From positions 31,128-95,127 of the forward strand of contig NZ_FMAQ01000007.1 of NCBI RefSeq assembly GCF_900094945.1: a DNA stretch of 64,000 bases, given 5' to 3'. The stretch is from Gilliamella bombicola (GTDB lineage Bacteria > Pseudomonadota > Gammaproteobacteria > Enterobacterales > Orbaceae). This document shows positions 47,466-59,091 of this stretch, piece by piece. Each line of letters opens with the position of its first letter. Position 1 is the first letter of the stretch. The notes under the pieces are model-generated. The model had not been told where the DNA came from. It saw nothing but the letters and a program-made list of their open reading frames with translations, and made no database searches. The translations under genes were made by a program, and so were the position numbers.

Positions 47466-48008
47466 ATGAGTTCGCTAAAAAAAATTGTTTGTTCATTCAT
47501 TTTATTACTACCTATCTCTTTAAGTAGTTTTGCAAATGAGCCGACTACGCAATCAGAAAGTCCAAAGATATTTGCCGATAATAAACCCATTGCAATTGAT
47601 GCTGATAATCAACAAATTGATATTGAAAATAATACTATTACATTTATTGGCAATGTGGTCATTGTTCAAGAAGGATTAACCATAAAAGCGGATAAAGTGG
47701 TTATCACTGAAATGCAAGATACAGAAAAACAAAAAATTACAGCTTATGGTAATCCAGTGAATTACAAACAAATTTTACCAAAAAACAATAAGGTTGTCAC
47801 AGGACACTCTTCACAAGTGATTTACAATGTCAAACAAAATAATATTGTTTTACAAGGTAATGCAGAATTATTTCAGCAAGATAATCATATTATTAGTGAT
47901 CAGATTACTTACGACGTCAAAAAACAGCAAATATTTGCACAGCCGGGTAAAAATGGGCGAGTAAAAAGCACTATCATCCCAAACCAAGTTAAAGAGATGA
48001 GCAAATAA
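47466..48008 (+). CDS. lptA: LPS periplasmic bridge protein LptA
   Basis: LptA polymerises into the periplasmic bridge that carries lipopolysaccharide to LptDE. The 180-residue protein has a signal peptide ([20 protein letters not shown], cleavage after the FA of SFA) and the OstA-like beta-jellyroll: [25 protein letters not shown] and [20 protein letters not shown]. It is three bases from lptC and one base from lptB, so the three are one operon. Confidence 0.94.
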   Translation: MSSLKKIVCSFILLLPISLSSFANEPTTQSESPKIFADNKPIAIDADNQQIDIENNTITFIGNVVIVQEGLTIKADKVVITEMQDTEKQKITAYGNPVNYKQILPKNNKVVTGHSSQVIYNVKQNNIVLQGNAELFQQDNHIISDQITYDVKKQQIFAQPGKNGRVKSTIIPNQVKEMSK

Positions 48009-48009
48009 A

Positions 48010-48735
48010 ATGTCAATTTTAAAAGCGGAAAATCTAGCTAAAGTATACAAAAAACGACGTGTTGTTGAAGATGTCAGTTTAACCGTTAATTCAGGCGAAA
48101 TCGTTGGATTATTGGGGCCTAATGGTGCAGGTAAAACCACCACTTTTTATATGGTGGTTGGTATTGTGACCTTAAATGCGGGTAAAATTTATCTTGATGA
48201 TCATGATATTAGCATTTTACCTTTACACGAGCGAGCACAAAAAGGCATCGGCTACTTACCGCAAGAGGCTTCTATTTTCAGAAAATTGTCTGTAATTGAT
48301 AACATTATGGCAATTTTAGAAACGCGCAAAGATATTGATAAAAATGAAAAAATTGACCGTGCCGAAGAATTACTTGAAGAGTTCCATATTACGCATATTC
48401 GTGACAGTATAGGGCAATCTTTATCGGGTGGTGAAAGACGACGAGTTGAAATTGCTCGCGCATTAGCGGCCAATCCTAAATTTATTTTGCTTGATGAGCC
48501 TTTTGCTGGTGTCGATCCGATTTCGGTGATTGATATCAAAGGTATCATTAAACATCTACGTGATCGGGGCTTAGGTGTATTAATAACAGATCATAATGTG
48601 CGTGAAACGTTAGATGTTTGTGAGCGTGCTTATATTGTTAATAAAGGTCATTTAATTGCTGAAGGTTCGCCTAATGATATTTTAAGTAACGAATATGTAA
48701 AACGCGTTTACTTAGGAAACGAGTTCAGGCTATGA
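48010..48735 (+). CDS. lptB: LPS export ATP-binding protein LptB
   Basis: LptB is the ATPase of the LptB2FGC extractor. The 241-residue protein shows Walker [10 protein letters not shown], the Q-loop in [17 protein letters not shown], signature [15 protein letters not shown], Walker [14 protein letters not shown] and switch His in [10 protein letters not shown]. It overlaps rpoN by four bases, the arrangement in many proteobacteria. The LptFG permeases are not in the window. Confidence 0.97.
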   Translation: MSILKAENLAKVYKKRRVVEDVSLTVNSGEIVGLLGPNGAGKTTTFYMVVGIVTLNAGKIYLDDHDISILPLHERAQKGIGYLPQEASIFRKLSVIDNIMAILETRKDIDKNEKIDRAEELLEEFHITHIRDSIGQSLSGGERRRVEIARALAANPKFILLDEPFAGVDPISVIDIKGIIKHLRDRGLGVLITDHNVRETLDVCERAYIVNKGHLIAEGSPNDILSNEYVKRVYLGNEFRL

Positions 48736-50150
48736 TAAAACCTAGTTTACAACTGAAAGTATCTCAACAATTATCTATGACGCCACAATTACAATTGGCG
48801 ATTCGATTACTACAGTTGTCAACTTTAGAGCTCCAACAAGAGATTCAAACTGCTTTAGAAAATAATCCATTGCTTGAAGTTGCTGATCAATATGACGAAA
48901 TTAACGTTGACCAAAGCGATGAAATTGAACATATTGATACGCGTGAAGCTTTAGATAGCCGAGAGATCCCCGACGATATTCCATTAGATGCATCGTTAGA
49001 TGATATCTATACCGCAGGAACCCCATCAGGAACGAATTCAGATTACCGTCATGATGAGTTACCGATTTACCAAGGTGAAACTCACGAAACACTACATGAT
49101 TATTTAGAATGGCAGCTTGAACTCACTCCATTTAGTGATACTGATAGGGCAATAGCCATTTCGATTATTGAAGCTATTGATGATCGGGGCTATTTAACGG
49201 TTACCACAGAAGAAATACTCGAAGGGCTGGGTAATGATGAAATTGAACTGAACGAAGTTGAAACTGTTTTAAAGCGTATTTGGCATTTTGATCCAATAGG
49301 CGTTGGTGCCAGATCGTTACAAGAGTGTTTGTCTATCCAAATTCAATATTTAACCTATCCACTACTAGTTAAACCAATTATTGACAACTACTTAGATTTA
49401 TTAGCGAATCGAGATTATAGAACATTAAAAAAAGTATTAAATGCTAGCGATGAGCAGTTAAAAGAAGCCGTCAATTTTATTCAACATCTACAGCCATACC
49501 CAGGTGATTCAATCAATACTACATCGCCAGATTATGTGATCCCTGATGTTTTAGTAAAAAAAGTGAATGGAAACTGGATGGTCGATTTGAATAATGACAC
49601 TATGCCACGCTTACGCATTAATCAGCAATATGCTGCAATGGAAAAGATAGCAAATGAAAGTGATAGCCAGTATATCCGATCACATATGCAAAATGCGAAT
49701 TGGTTTATTAAAAGTATTGAAAATCGTAATGAAACATTACTTAAAGTCAGTCAATTTATTGTTGAACATCAGCAAGCATTTTTTGAACACGGCACTGAAT
49801 ACATGAAACCAATGATTTTGTCTGATGTTGCAATGGCAATAGACATGCACGAATCAACGATTTCACGTGTGACAACACAGAAATATTTACAATGCCCTAC
49901 AGGAATATTTGAGTTAAAATTCTTTTTTTCTAGCCATGTAAACACGGAATCAGGTGGTGAAGCCTCATCGACAGCTATTCGTGCTTTAATTAAAAAATAT
50001 ATATTAGCAGAAGATAGTAAAAAACCGTTAAGTGATAGTAAATTGGCCGCAATGCTTGAAGAGCAAGGTATAATTATTGCTCGTCGAACCGTAGCAAAGT
50101 ACCGTGAAGCCTTATCAATTCCTTCATCAAGCCAACGTAAACAGCTTTAA
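48732..50150 (+). CDS. rpoN: RNA polymerase sigma-54 factor RpoN
   Basis: RpoN directs polymerase to -24/-12 promoters that need AAA+ activators such as NtrC. The 472-residue protein has region I ([32 protein letters not shown]), an acidic region II (about 55-105), the core-binding region and a helix-turn-helix ([23 protein letters not shown]). The RpoN box [10 protein letters not shown] lies at 450-459. It would read the glnA promoter at 3222. It overlaps lptB by four bases. hpf and ptsN do not follow as in E. coli. Its stop codon lies inside a 32-bp perfect palindrome. Confidence 0.97.
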   Translation: MIKPSLQLKVSQQLSMTPQLQLAIRLLQLSTLELQQEIQTALENNPLLEVADQYDEINVDQSDEIEHIDTREALDSREIPDDIPLDASLDDIYTAGTPSGTNSDYRHDELPIYQGETHETLHDYLEWQLELTPFSDTDRAIAISIIEAIDDRGYLTVTTEEILEGLGNDEIELNEVETVLKRIWHFDPIGVGARSLQECLSIQIQYLTYPLLVKPIIDNYLDLLANRDYRTLKKVLNASDEQLKEAVNFIQHLQPYPGDSINTTSPDYVIPDVLVKKVNGNWMVDLNNDTMPRLRINQQYAAMEKIANESDSQYIRSHMQNANWFIKSIENRNETLLKVSQFIVEHQQAFFEHGTEYMKPMILSDVAMAIDMHESTISRVTTQKYLQCPTGIFELKFFFSSHVNTESGGEASSTAIRALIKKYILAEDSKKPLSDSKLAAMLEEQGIIIARRTVAKYREALSIPSSSQRKQL

Positions 50151-50167
50151 ATTTAAAGCTGTTTACG
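50136..50167. terminator. 32-bp perfect palindrome spanning the rpoN stop codon
   Basis: The arms CGTAAACAGCTTTAAA and TTTAAAGCTGTTTACG are exact reverse complements with no spacer, covering the last four rpoN codons, the TAA at 50148-50150 and 17 bases beyond. In RNA the hairpin would form a 14-bp or longer stem with a small AT loop. It may end transcription between the convergent rpoN and methyltransferase genes, though no clear T tract follows. Confidence 0.65.
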
Positions 50168-50180
50168 GCAACGGATTATT

Positions 50181-50945
50181 TTAAATGACTTTTTCAGTTT
50201 CAATAATCATCATATCCGTAGTAAAAGAACCATCAGCTTGAAGTTCAAAATAACTTTTTGTATCGTCAGCTGCCGTTTCTTGGTAAATTCGTATTGCCTC
50301 AATTAACGGTTCAGGGGTACGCATTCGTTTAACCCATGTATCAAAAGAGAGAGTTAAACGATGGCGGGCTATATTGTTAATGACGAAACCTGCTTCAGTT
50401 AAAAAGGTTAACCACTCACCGGGGGTATAGTCTCGAACGTGTGATGTATCACGCAAAGCTTCAACAGTTTGTAGCCAAATATCTAGTACAGGATGACCAG
50501 GTGAAACAACATCCATAATAATTAATTTACCACCAGCTTTGGTTATGCGATGAAGCTGTCGAATACTTTTGCCCACATCATGCCAGTGATGTGCTGAGTA
50601 ACGGCTGACAACAATATCAAATTGATTATCAGCAAAAGGTGGATATTCAGCATAACCTTGCTTAACGGTTATATTTTGTAAACCGCGCTCTTTCGCTGTT
50701 TGCGCTACAACCGATAACATTTCATTTGAAAGATCATAGGCTGTAACATGTTTAACATATTTTGCTGCAATAAAACTGACATGACCTGCGCCACATCCCA
50801 TATCAAGTAGACTTGCTTCGGAATGCGGTATAAGTAGGTTAGCTAAATATTCAAGATCAGGACCTTGGGCATGTACTTTACTGGTTAAATAAGCATTGGC
50901 TTGTTCGCCAAACTGCTGTTTAACATTGTCATGATGTGTTGCCAT
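50181..50945 (-). CDS. Class I SAM-dependent methyltransferase (YafE-like)
   Basis: The 254-residue protein has methyltransferase motif I LLDMGCGAGHVSFIAAKY, the acidic ribose-binding VTAYDLSNEML, and motif post-II FDIVVSRYSAHHWHD, followed by GGKLIIMDVVSPG. This matches the UbiE/YafE-like Methyltransf_11 family. The substrate is unknown. No membrane segment is present. It follows leuD on the same strand but a hairpin separates the two. It is convergent with rpoN. Confidence 0.82.
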   Translation of the reverse strand: MATHHDNVKQQFGEQANAYLTSKVHAQGPDLEYLANLLIPHSEASLLDMGCGAGHVSFIAAKYVKHVTAYDLSNEMLSVVAQTAKERGLQNITVKQGYAEYPPFADNQFDIVVSRYSAHHWHDVGKSIRQLHRITKAGGKLIIMDVVSPGHPVLDIWLQTVEALRDTSHVRDYTPGEWLTFLTEAGFVINNIARHRLTLSFDTWVKRMRTPEPLIEAIRIYQETAADDTKSYFELQADGSFTTDMMIIETEKVI

Positions 50946-50960
50946 TGTTAATTCTCATTA

Positions 50961-50982
50961 TTGGGCGCAAATAAGCGCCCAA
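50961..50982 (-). terminator. Terminator-like hairpin after leuD
   Basis: TTGGGCGC and GCGCCCAA form an 8-bp GC-rich stem around six bases, 10 bases after the leuD stop. The downstream T tract is weak, so some read-through into the methyltransferase gene is possible. Confidence 0.7.
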
Positions 50983-50991
50983 AAGTTAAAG

Positions 50992-51594
50992 TTAAGCTAA
51001 AAATGAAGGGATTTTCTGTTCAAAGTCGCTAATTGCTTCTTCATGTTGTAAGGTTAAGCCAATATTATCTAACCCATTTAACAAGCAATGACGTTTAAAA
51101 GCATCGATTTTAAATGTATATTGCTTGTCGCCAGCAATAACAACTTCATTGACTAAATCAATGGTAAACTCAATGCCTTCATTGGCTTCAACAATTTTAA
51201 ATAGCTCATCGACATCTTCTTCGGATAAATTAACCAATAATAACTGATTGTTAAATGAGTTATTGTAAAAGATATCGGCAAAGCTTGAACCAATAATAGT
51301 CTTAAAGCCATAATCAGCTAATGCCCAAGGGGCATGTTCACGAGAAGAACCGCATCCAAAATTTTCACGTGCTAATAAAATGCTGGCACCTTTATAGCGG
51401 GGTTTATTCAAGACAAATTCAGGATTAGGCTGCTCGCCAGCATCATCTAAAAAGCGCCATTCATGAAAGGCATGTTTACCAAATCCAGTACGTGTTACTT
51501 TCTGTAAAAACTGTTTTGGAATGATTGCATCTGTATCAACATTAGCCGCATCCAAAGGAACAACTAATCCGGTATGTTTTGTAAATTTAGCCAT
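50992..51594 (-). CDS. leuD: 3-isopropylmalate dehydratase small subunit
   Basis: LeuD is the swivel-domain subunit that with LeuC isomerises 2- to 3-isopropylmalate in leucine synthesis. The 200-residue product has [20 protein letters not shown] at the start and [19 protein letters not shown], the substrate-binding Ser-Ser-Arg loop. It starts 11 bases after leuC and ends the leuABCD operon. Confidence 0.98.
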   Translation of the reverse strand: MAKFTKHTGLVVPLDAANVDTDAIIPKQFLQKVTRTGFGKHAFHEWRFLDDAGEQPNPEFVLNKPRYKGASILLARENFGCGSSREHAPWALADYGFKTIIGSSFADIFYNNSFNNQLLLVNLSEEDVDELFKIVEANEGIEFTIDLVNEVVIAGDKQYTFKIDAFKRHCLLNGLDNIGLTLQHEEAISDFEQKIPSFLA

Positions 51595-51605
51595 GACAAG
51601 TCTCC

Positions 51606-53006
51606 TTAAAACGGTTTGCGAATATCAGTAAAATGGCCAGTAATAGCTGCTGCAGCTGCCATAGCAGGGCTGACTAAATGGGTTCTGGCATCCCGCCCTT
51701 GGCGACCTTCAAAATTACGATTACTGGTTGATGCGCAGCGATCTCCAGGTGCTAATTTATCGTCATTCATTGCAAGGCACATTGAACAGCCCGGTAACCG
51801 CCATTCAAAACCAGCGTCGATAAAAATTTTATCTAATCCTTCGGCTTCGGCTTGTTCTTTGACAGGACCTGAGCCAGGCACGACTAATGCTTGTACACCT
51901 TCTGCCACTTTACGACCTTTAGCAATTTGCGCTGCTGCGCGTAAATCTTCAATTCGCGAATTTGTACATGAGCCAATAAACACTTTATTGATCTTAATAT
52001 CTGTCATTTTGGTGCCAGCGGTTAATCCCATATAAGTTAATGCGCGTTCAGCGGAATGCTTCTCGATAGGATCTGTAAAACCATCAGGATTGGGTACTGT
52101 TGCATCAATGGATGTGACTTGACCCGGATTTGTTCCCCAAGTGACTTGAGGTGCAATATCTTTACCTTCAAGTGTGACCACGGTATCAAATTGCGCACCG
52201 TCATCGGTTTTTAGGGTTTTCCAATAGGCAACAGCTTTTTCAAAATCTTCACCCTTTGGCGAAAATTGACGACCTTTTAAGTACTCAAAAGTCACTTCAT
52301 CTGGCGCAATAATACCAGCTTTAGCCCCCATCTCGATTGCCATATTGCATAATGTCATGCGTCCTTCCATTGATAATGACTTAATGGCATCACCACAAAA
52401 TTCAACCACATGCCCAGTACCACCAGCACTGGTGGTTTTACCAATAATCGCTAATATAATATCTTTGGCAGTGATTCCTTCAGCTACTTGACCTTTGACC
52501 TCGATTTTCATGGTTTTAGCTCGACCTTGTTTTAAGGTTTGAGTAGCTAGTACATGCTCAACTTCAGAGGTGCCAATCCCAAATGCGAGTGCGCCAAATG
52601 CGCCATGTGTTGCGGTATGTGAATCACCACACACAATAGTCATACCGGGTAAAGTCATACCTTGTTCAGGACCGACCACATGGACAATACCACGTAATGG
52701 GCTTTGTAAATCATATAACGAAACACCAAACTCCTTGGCGTTTTTTGCCAGTTCAGTTAATTGAATGCGAGCCATTTCGCTGCAAGCATTTAAATCATTA
52801 CTTTTGGTTGAAGTATTATGATCCATGGTCGCAAAAGTTTTATGAGGCTGACGCACCTTACGATTCATTGCACGCAAACCATCAAATGCTTGTGGAGAGG
52901 TAACTTCATGCACTAAATGACGATCAATATATAAAATAGGTGTTTCGTTTGGTGCTTCATAAACGACATGTGCATCATATAATTTTTGATACAGTGTTTT
53001 TGACAT
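51606..53006 (-). CDS. leuC: 3-isopropylmalate dehydratase large subunit
   Basis: LeuC holds the [4Fe-4S] cluster that isomerises isopropylmalate. The 466-residue product has MDHNTST, the [31 protein letters not shown] motif, and three cluster cysteines in [13 protein letters not shown] and [13 protein letters not shown]. It follows leuB after 86 bases and precedes leuD by 11. It works in the cytosol with LeuD. Confidence 0.98.
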   Translation of the reverse strand: MSKTLYQKLYDAHVVYEAPNETPILYIDRHLVHEVTSPQAFDGLRAMNRKVRQPHKTFATMDHNTSTKSNDLNACSEMARIQLTELAKNAKEFGVSLYDLQSPLRGIVHVVGPEQGMTLPGMTIVCGDSHTATHGAFGALAFGIGTSEVEHVLATQTLKQGRAKTMKIEVKGQVAEGITAKDIILAIIGKTTSAGGTGHVVEFCGDAIKSLSMEGRMTLCNMAIEMGAKAGIIAPDEVTFEYLKGRQFSPKGEDFEKAVAYWKTLKTDDGAQFDTVVTLEGKDIAPQVTWGTNPGQVTSIDATVPNPDGFTDPIEKHSAERALTYMGLTAGTKMTDIKINKVFIGSCTNSRIEDLRAAAQIAKGRKVAEGVQALVVPGSGPVKEQAEAEGLDKIFIDAGFEWRLPGCSMCLAMNDDKLAPGDRCASTSNRNFEGRQGRDARTHLVSPAMAAAAAITGHFTDIRKPF

Positions 53007-53092
53007 TGCATATTCCTTATTATTTTTACAACAAGTACTAATGACTTGGTTTATCGCATTATTTTATTTACGGTTATAATCAAACCATGCGG

Positions 53093-54175
<1,083 letters not shown>

Positions 54176-54240
54176 TTATTCCTTTATAATCTCATTTAAT
54201 CTTCTTATTTTGCTGTTAAACGAGCAAAACAAATAATTTT

Positions 54241-55788
54241 TTAATCTTGGTGTAATTTTTGTTTTTCTTGGGCAACTTGATTTGCTCTATACACATTATT
54301 TAATACATTAATTAAAGCTAACGCCGATGAGTGAACAATATCGGTTGCAAGCCCAACACCATGGAACTTACGCCCCTTATATTCGGCAACAATATCCACT
54401 TGCCCTAACGCGTTTTCACCTTGTCCTTTAGAAGCTAATTGGTATTTGACAATCGAAATCGGTTCGCCAGTAATCCGATTTATGGCTTGGTAAACCGCAT
54501 CGACCGGACCATTACCTGTTGCTGCATCGGAATACTTTTTATCGCCAATTAATAAACTGACTGAAGCAGTCGAAACCACTGTTGAACCTGACTGAACATT
54601 AAAATAATCTAAAACATAATGCTCTTTTTCGTCTTTCAATTGGTTTATGAAGATTAATGCTTCTAAATCATAATCAAACACTTGGCCTTTTTTATCAGCT
54701 AGTTCTAAAAACGCCTCATAGACTTGATCTAAGTTATAATCTTTATCGTGATACCCTAGCTCTTCTAAACGATGTTTTACCGCGGCGCGTCCAGAGCGAG
54801 AGGTTAAATTTAATTGAATTTGATTTAAGCCGATTGATTCAGGGGTCATAATCTCGTAAGTTTCACGATTTTTTAAAACCCCATCTTGATGAATTCCTGA
54901 CGAGTGAGCAAAAGCATTACTACCAATAATTGCTTTATTGCCCGGAATTGGCATGTTAGTAATTTGGCTGACAATTTGGCTGGTACGATAAATCTCTTGA
55001 TGATTGATATTGGTATGAACATTTAAAATATTTTGGCGAACTTTGATTGCCATAATCACTTCTTCAAGTGCGGTATTACCTGCACGTTCGCCTAAACCAT
55101 TCATCGCCCCTTCAATTTGCCGAGCGCCTTCTTGAACCGCGCTAATCGAGTTAGCCACCGACATGCCCAAGTCATCATGGCAATGCACAGAGATAACCGC
55201 TTGATCAATGTTCGGGACACGTTCAAATAAGGTATGAATAATGCCACCAAATTGATAAGGGACAGTATAACCGACAGTATCCGGAATATTGATCGTTCTT
55301 GCCCCGGCTTTAATTGCTGCTTCAACGATCCGACATAAGTTATCAATTGGGGTACGACCTGCATCTTCACAAGAAAACTCCACATCATTAGTATAATTAC
55401 GTGCACGTTTGATACAGTGCACAGCCCGTTCAATGACATCATCAAATGTCATTTTTAATTTATCTTTAACATGTAAGGTTGATGTTGCCATAAAAGTATG
55501 AATTCGAAATTGATCGGCAACTTTTAATGCCTCGGCTGCAACATCAATATCTTTATCAACACAACGAGATAAGGCACAAACACGGCTATCTTTAATGGTT
55601 TTAGCAATCGTTTGTACCGATTCAAAATCACCAGGTGATGATACAGGAAAGCCAACTTCCATCACATCGACTCGCATTCGCTCAAGTGCAAGCGCTATTT
55701 GTAACTTTTCTTTAACACTTAAACTTGCTTGCAATGCCTGTTCGCCATCACGTAACGTTGTATCAAAAATAATAACTTGATCACTCAT
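54241..55788 (-). CDS. leuA: 2-isopropylmalate synthase
   Basis: LeuA condenses acetyl-CoA with 2-oxoisovalerate, the committed step to leucine. The 515-residue product has the catalytic TIM barrel ([71 protein letters not shown]). The C-terminal leucine-binding regulatory domain (from about 385) ends [16 protein letters not shown]. Feedback inhibition by leucine is expected. Transcription is controlled by the leuL leader and attenuator upstream. Confidence 0.98.
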   Translation of the reverse strand: MSDQVIIFDTTLRDGEQALQASLSVKEKLQIALALERMRVDVMEVGFPVSSPGDFESVQTIAKTIKDSRVCALSRCVDKDIDVAAEALKVADQFRIHTFMATSTLHVKDKLKMTFDDVIERAVHCIKRARNYTNDVEFSCEDAGRTPIDNLCRIVEAAIKAGARTINIPDTVGYTVPYQFGGIIHTLFERVPNIDQAVISVHCHDDLGMSVANSISAVQEGARQIEGAMNGLGERAGNTALEEVIMAIKVRQNILNVHTNINHQEIYRTSQIVSQITNMPIPGNKAIIGSNAFAHSSGIHQDGVLKNRETYEIMTPESIGLNQIQLNLTSRSGRAAVKHRLEELGYHDKDYNLDQVYEAFLELADKKGQVFDYDLEALIFINQLKDEKEHYVLDYFNVQSGSTVVSTASVSLLIGDKKYSDAATGNGPVDAVYQAINRITGEPISIVKYQLASKGQGENALGQVDIVAEYKGRKFHGVGLATDIVHSSALALINVLNNVYRANQVAQEKQKLHQD

Positions 55789-55843
55789 TGTTTTTCCTTT
55801 TTATATATTTTAGCGCTATCACGGTATTTCAAGTTAAGAAAAC

Positions 55844-55869
55844 AAAAAACCCGCACTTTAGCGCGGGTT
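55844..55869 (-). terminator. leu operon attenuator (intrinsic terminator)
   Basis: On the minus strand AACCCGCGC and GTGCGGGTT pair (one wobble) around TAAA and are followed by TTTTTTGTTTTC. It lies 36 bases after the leuL stop and 55 bases before leuA, the expected place for a leucine-responsive attenuator. Confidence 0.92.
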
Positions 55870-55905
55870 CTTGTAATTTGTTGAGTCTTTATTTAACTAC
55901 TTCTT

Positions 55906-55983
55906 TTACTCCACACACAAGCTATCCGCGCAAATTGATGCGAGGAGGAGGCTGAGGTCGAGTGATAAATAGTTAACAAACAT
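55906..55983 (-). CDS. leuL: leu operon leader peptide LeuL
   Basis: A 25-residue frame from an ATG at 55983 encodes MFVNYLSLDLSLLLASICAD then SLCVE and a stop. Seven of the 25 residues are leucine, six of them within nine positions, mostly CTC codons. It is followed by a GC-rich terminator and leuA. Ribosome stalling at the leucine codons when charged tRNA-Leu is scarce would prevent the terminator from forming. Position, codon content and terminator together make the assignment firm although the peptide itself is not conserved. Confidence 0.9.
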   Translation of the reverse strand: MFVNYLSLDLSLLLASICADSLCVE

Positions 55984-56226
55984 AAAAATCTCTATTTTGA
56001 TTGTAATTAATACAGATTAAAACTGATGATATTTTTACCAAATGATATTAGTGGTGTCAATGATTATTTGCAGCCAATCTTAATATATTCTATTTTTATT
56101 AAAACAAAGTACCTAATACTAAATTAAGTATTGCTTCACTATTTGACAAATCTATTAAAATAATAAGTTGAGACATAATGAAACCGAATTATAATAATGA
56201 AAAGAATAACTCACGAGGGTATAACA

Positions 56227-56871
56227 ATGAACATAGTTGATATTTCTCAAAAACGCTATACAACCAAACATTATGATCCAACCAAAAAAATTCCTGCCGA
56301 CAAGATTGAACAATTATTAACTGTTTTAAGAAATAGCCCATCATCAGTTAACTCACAACCATGGCATTTTTATGTTATTGATAGTGATGCGTCAAAAAAT
56401 AAAATTTTACCCGCTATACTTGAATTTAATCAACCAAGAGTGACTGGTGCTTCGCACACTATTGTCTTTTGTATTAAAACGCCAATAGATGAAGCCCATT
56501 TAGTCAACTTGCTTAATCAAGAAGAGAAAGACGGTCGATACCCTTCAGCCGATCTTAAACAAGCACAAGATCAAGGTCGTCGGCACTTTGTAAAGCTTAA
56601 TAGCACAACCATTGAATCGCAACAATGTTGGGAAAGTAAACAAGCTTACCTCGCATTAGGGCAACTGCTTTTTGCAGCAGCGGCAATAGGTATTGATTCA
56701 ACGGCTATTGAAGGATATGACGCCCAAAAAATGGACGAGATTTTAGAGCTCAAAAGCAAAGGGCTTAAAAGTGTTATTGTAGCCACATTAGGCTATCGAG
56801 CCGAAAATGACGGCAACGCTCATCGACCAAAATCACGCTTATCGAAAGAGCAACTTTTTACGTTTTTATAA
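56227..56871 (+). CDS. nfsB: Oxygen-insensitive NAD(P)H nitroreductase NfsB
   Basis: The 214-residue flavoprotein belongs to the nitroreductase family, with KRYTTKHYDPTKKI, the FMN-binding SPSSVNSQPWHFYVI, AYLALGQLLFAAAAIGIDSTAIEGYD and HRPKSRLSKEQL at the end. This closely resembles E. coli NfsB, which reduces nitroaromatics and quinones with two electrons. The start at 56227 is chosen because GAGGG lies 8-13 bases upstream; an ATG at 56197 would add ten unconserved residues. It is monocistronic and ends in a hairpin. Confidence 0.92.
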   Translation: MNIVDISQKRYTTKHYDPTKKIPADKIEQLLTVLRNSPSSVNSQPWHFYVIDSDASKNKILPAILEFNQPRVTGASHTIVFCIKTPIDEAHLVNLLNQEEKDGRYPSADLKQAQDQGRRHFVKLNSTTIESQQCWESKQAYLALGQLLFAAAAIGIDSTAIEGYDAQKMDEILELKSKGLKSVIVATLGYRAENDGNAHRPKSRLSKEQLFTFL

Positions 56872-56893
56872 ACAAAAATAACGTTTCCAAATT

Positions 56894-56917
56894 ATCCCAC
56901 CTAGTAAAAGGTGGGAT
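56894..56917. terminator. Terminator-like hairpin after nfsB
   Basis: ATCCCACCT and AGGTGGGAT form a perfect 9-bp stem around AGTAAA, 22 bases after the nfsB stop and between convergent genes. No strong T tract follows. Confidence 0.65.
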
Positions 56918-56936
56918 ACCTTAAAATGGCTTTACA

Positions 56937-57203
56937 TCATTTTTGATAATAATTTTGATATTGCTTGAGTTTATCTTCTAGTACTTGTTGTTGTTCTGGA
57001 GTAAAGTCTTCGTTAAAACAGAGATAACAAGCATATTTTTGAATATAGAACAAATAGCCTTTGTTGAATTTTTCAATTTTATAAAATTGAGAATATCTAA
57101 AGAACCAAGATATGCATAGTAAATCTAATTTAAGGTATTGTTGATTATATATGCACATGGGGTGAATTTGAACGGTTTTATATAAATCTACCGTTAACAC
57201 CAT
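56937..57203 (-). CDS. Small hypothetical protein
   Basis: The 88-residue product is rich in aromatic residues (LLCISWFFRYSQFYKIEKFNKGYLFYIQKYACYLCF) and ends in a charged helix (FTPEQQQVLEDKLKQYQNYY). I recognise no family. The ATG at 57203 has only a weak upstream ribosome site. The amino-acid composition of the C-terminal third looks like genuine protein, and it fills an otherwise empty gap between nfsB and ettA. It could be an orphan of this lineage. Confidence 0.5.
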   Translation of the reverse strand: MVLTVDLYKTVQIHPMCIYNQQYLKLDLLCISWFFRYSQFYKIEKFNKGYLFYIQKYACYLCFNEDFTPEQQQVLEDKLKQYQNYYQK

Positions 57204-57330
57204 TTAACCAAATTACTCACATTATTACAAATAACCCTAGACCCAATCTCCAGAATCGCTACAATATACGCCATTAGTCATATAGCAAATGCCTTTTGCT
57301 ATTTTTAACCCAATAAACGGATGATGTTTT

Positions 57331-58998
57331 ATGGCGCAATATGTTTATACCATGAATCGCGTTGGGAAGATTGTTCCTCCTAAACGCTATATTTTAAAAG
57401 ATATTTCTTTAAGCTTCTTTCCGGGTGCCAAAATTGGTGTGCTTGGTTTAAATGGGGCGGGTAAATCCACTTTACTGCGAATTATGGCAGGGGTTGATAC
57501 CGAAATTGAAGGTGAAGCACGCCCACAGCCAGGCATTAAAATTGGTTATTTACCACAAGAGCCGAAATTAGATCCTAAACAAACCGTACGCGAAGCCGTT
57601 GAACAAGCGGTTGGTGATGCTAAACAAGCATTGGCTCGATTAGATGAAGTATATGCCGCTTATGCTGATCCTGATGCCGATTTTGACAAATTAGCCAAAG
57701 AACAAGCTGAACTTGAAGCCATTATTCAAGCGCAAGATGCGCATAATTTAGATAACCAATTAGAACGAGCTGCTGATGCACTGCGTTTACCTGATTGGGA
57801 TGCGAAAATTGAAAACTTATCAGGTGGTGAACGCCGTCGTGTAGCTATTTGTCAGTTATTGCTGGAAAAACCTGATATGTTACTCATTGACGAACCAACC
57901 AACCACTTAGATGCCGAATCGGTTGCCTGGTTAGAACGATTTTTACATGACTACGAAGGTACCGTTGTTGCGGTAACCCACGATCGCTACTTTTTGGATA
58001 ATGTAGCTGGTTGGATTTTAGAACTTGACCGTGGTGAAGGCATTCCTTGGGAAGGGAACTACTCATCTTGGCTTGAACAAAAAGATCAGCGTTTAGCGCA
58101 AGAAGCTTCGACCGAATCGGCACGTCGTAAATCGATTGAAAAAGAACTCGAGTGGGTACGGCAAAATCCAAAAGGGCGCCAAGCAAAAAGCAAAGCCCGT
58201 TTAGCCCGTTTTGAAGAACTAAACAGCAACGATTACCAAAAACGTAACGAAACTAACGAACTATTTATTCCACCTGGGCAACGTTTGGGTGATAAGGTGA
58301 TTGAGGTCAATAACCTAACTAAATCGTATGGCGATCGCGTGTTGATTGATAACCTCTCTTTTAGCATTCCCAAAGGGGCAATTGTTGGCATTATTGGTCC
58401 AAATGGGGCAGGTAAATCCACGCTATTTAGAATGCTATCGGGCAAAGAGCAACCCGATTCAGGTACCATTACTTTAGGTGAAACCGTGCAGTTAGCTTCG
58501 GTTGATCAGTTCCGCGATAACATGGATGATAAAAAAACCGTTTGGGATGAGATCTCAAATGGTCAAGATATTATGCGTATTGGTAATTTTGAAATTCCAA
58601 GCCGTGCTTATGTTGGTCGTTTTAACTTTAAAGGTGTTGATCAGCAAAAACGTGTAGGTGAACTTTCAGGCGGTGAACGTGGACGCGTGCATTTAGCCAA
58701 ATTATTGCAAGTAGGCGGTAATGTTCTGTTACTTGACGAACCGACCAATGACTTAGATGTCGAAACGCTACGTGCACTGGAAAATGCATTATTAGAGTTT
58801 CCGGGCTGTGCCTTAGTGATTTCGCATGACCGTTGGTTTTTAGATCGCATTGCCACCCATATTTTGGATTATCAAGATGAAGGCCATGTTGAATTTTTTG
58901 AAGGTAACTTTACCGAGTACGAAGAGTGGAAAAAACGCACACTAGGTGCTGAGGCATTAGAGCCAAAACGCGCTAAATATAAACGAATCACCAAATAG
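57331..58998 (+). CDS. ettA: Energy-dependent translational throttle protein EttA (ABC-F)
   Basis: EttA binds the ribosomal E site and gates the first elongation cycle according to the ATP/ADP ratio. The 555-residue ABC-F protein has two ATPase domains (GLNGAGKST and [15 protein letters not shown] in the first; GPNGAGKST and LSGGERGRVHLAKLL in the second). A charged linker separates them (about 240-310, EKELEWVRQNPKGRQAKSKARLARFEEL), with the EttA arm in the first domain. No membrane part is present, as expected. A hairpin ends the gene. Confidence 0.97.
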   Translation: MAQYVYTMNRVGKIVPPKRYILKDISLSFFPGAKIGVLGLNGAGKSTLLRIMAGVDTEIEGEARPQPGIKIGYLPQEPKLDPKQTVREAVEQAVGDAKQALARLDEVYAAYADPDADFDKLAKEQAELEAIIQAQDAHNLDNQLERAADALRLPDWDAKIENLSGGERRRVAICQLLLEKPDMLLIDEPTNHLDAESVAWLERFLHDYEGTVVAVTHDRYFLDNVAGWILELDRGEGIPWEGNYSSWLEQKDQRLAQEASTESARRKSIEKELEWVRQNPKGRQAKSKARLARFEELNSNDYQKRNETNELFIPPGQRLGDKVIEVNNLTKSYGDRVLIDNLSFSIPKGAIVGIIGPNGAGKSTLFRMLSGKEQPDSGTITLGETVQLASVDQFRDNMDDKKTVWDEISNGQDIMRIGNFEIPSRAYVGRFNFKGVDQQKRVGELSGGERGRVHLAKLLQVGGNVLLLDEPTNDLDVETLRALENALLEFPGCALVISHDRWFLDRIATHILDYQDEGHVEFFEGNFTEYEEWKKRTLGAEALEPKRAKYKRITK

Positions 58999-59012
58999 AT
59001 TTAACCTACATT

Positions 59013-59043
59013 CCATTCCGCTGAAATGATGCCAGCGGAATGG
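59013..59043 (+). terminator. Terminator of ettA
   Basis: CCATTCCGCTG and CAGCGGAATGG form a perfect 11-bp stem around a nine-base loop and are followed by TTTATCTTC, 15 bases after the ettA stop. It lies between convergent ettA and ybjD. Confidence 0.8.
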
Positions 59044-59091
59044 TTTATCTTCTTGATATCAATCTTAAACTATTTTTTACACGGTAGTGAC

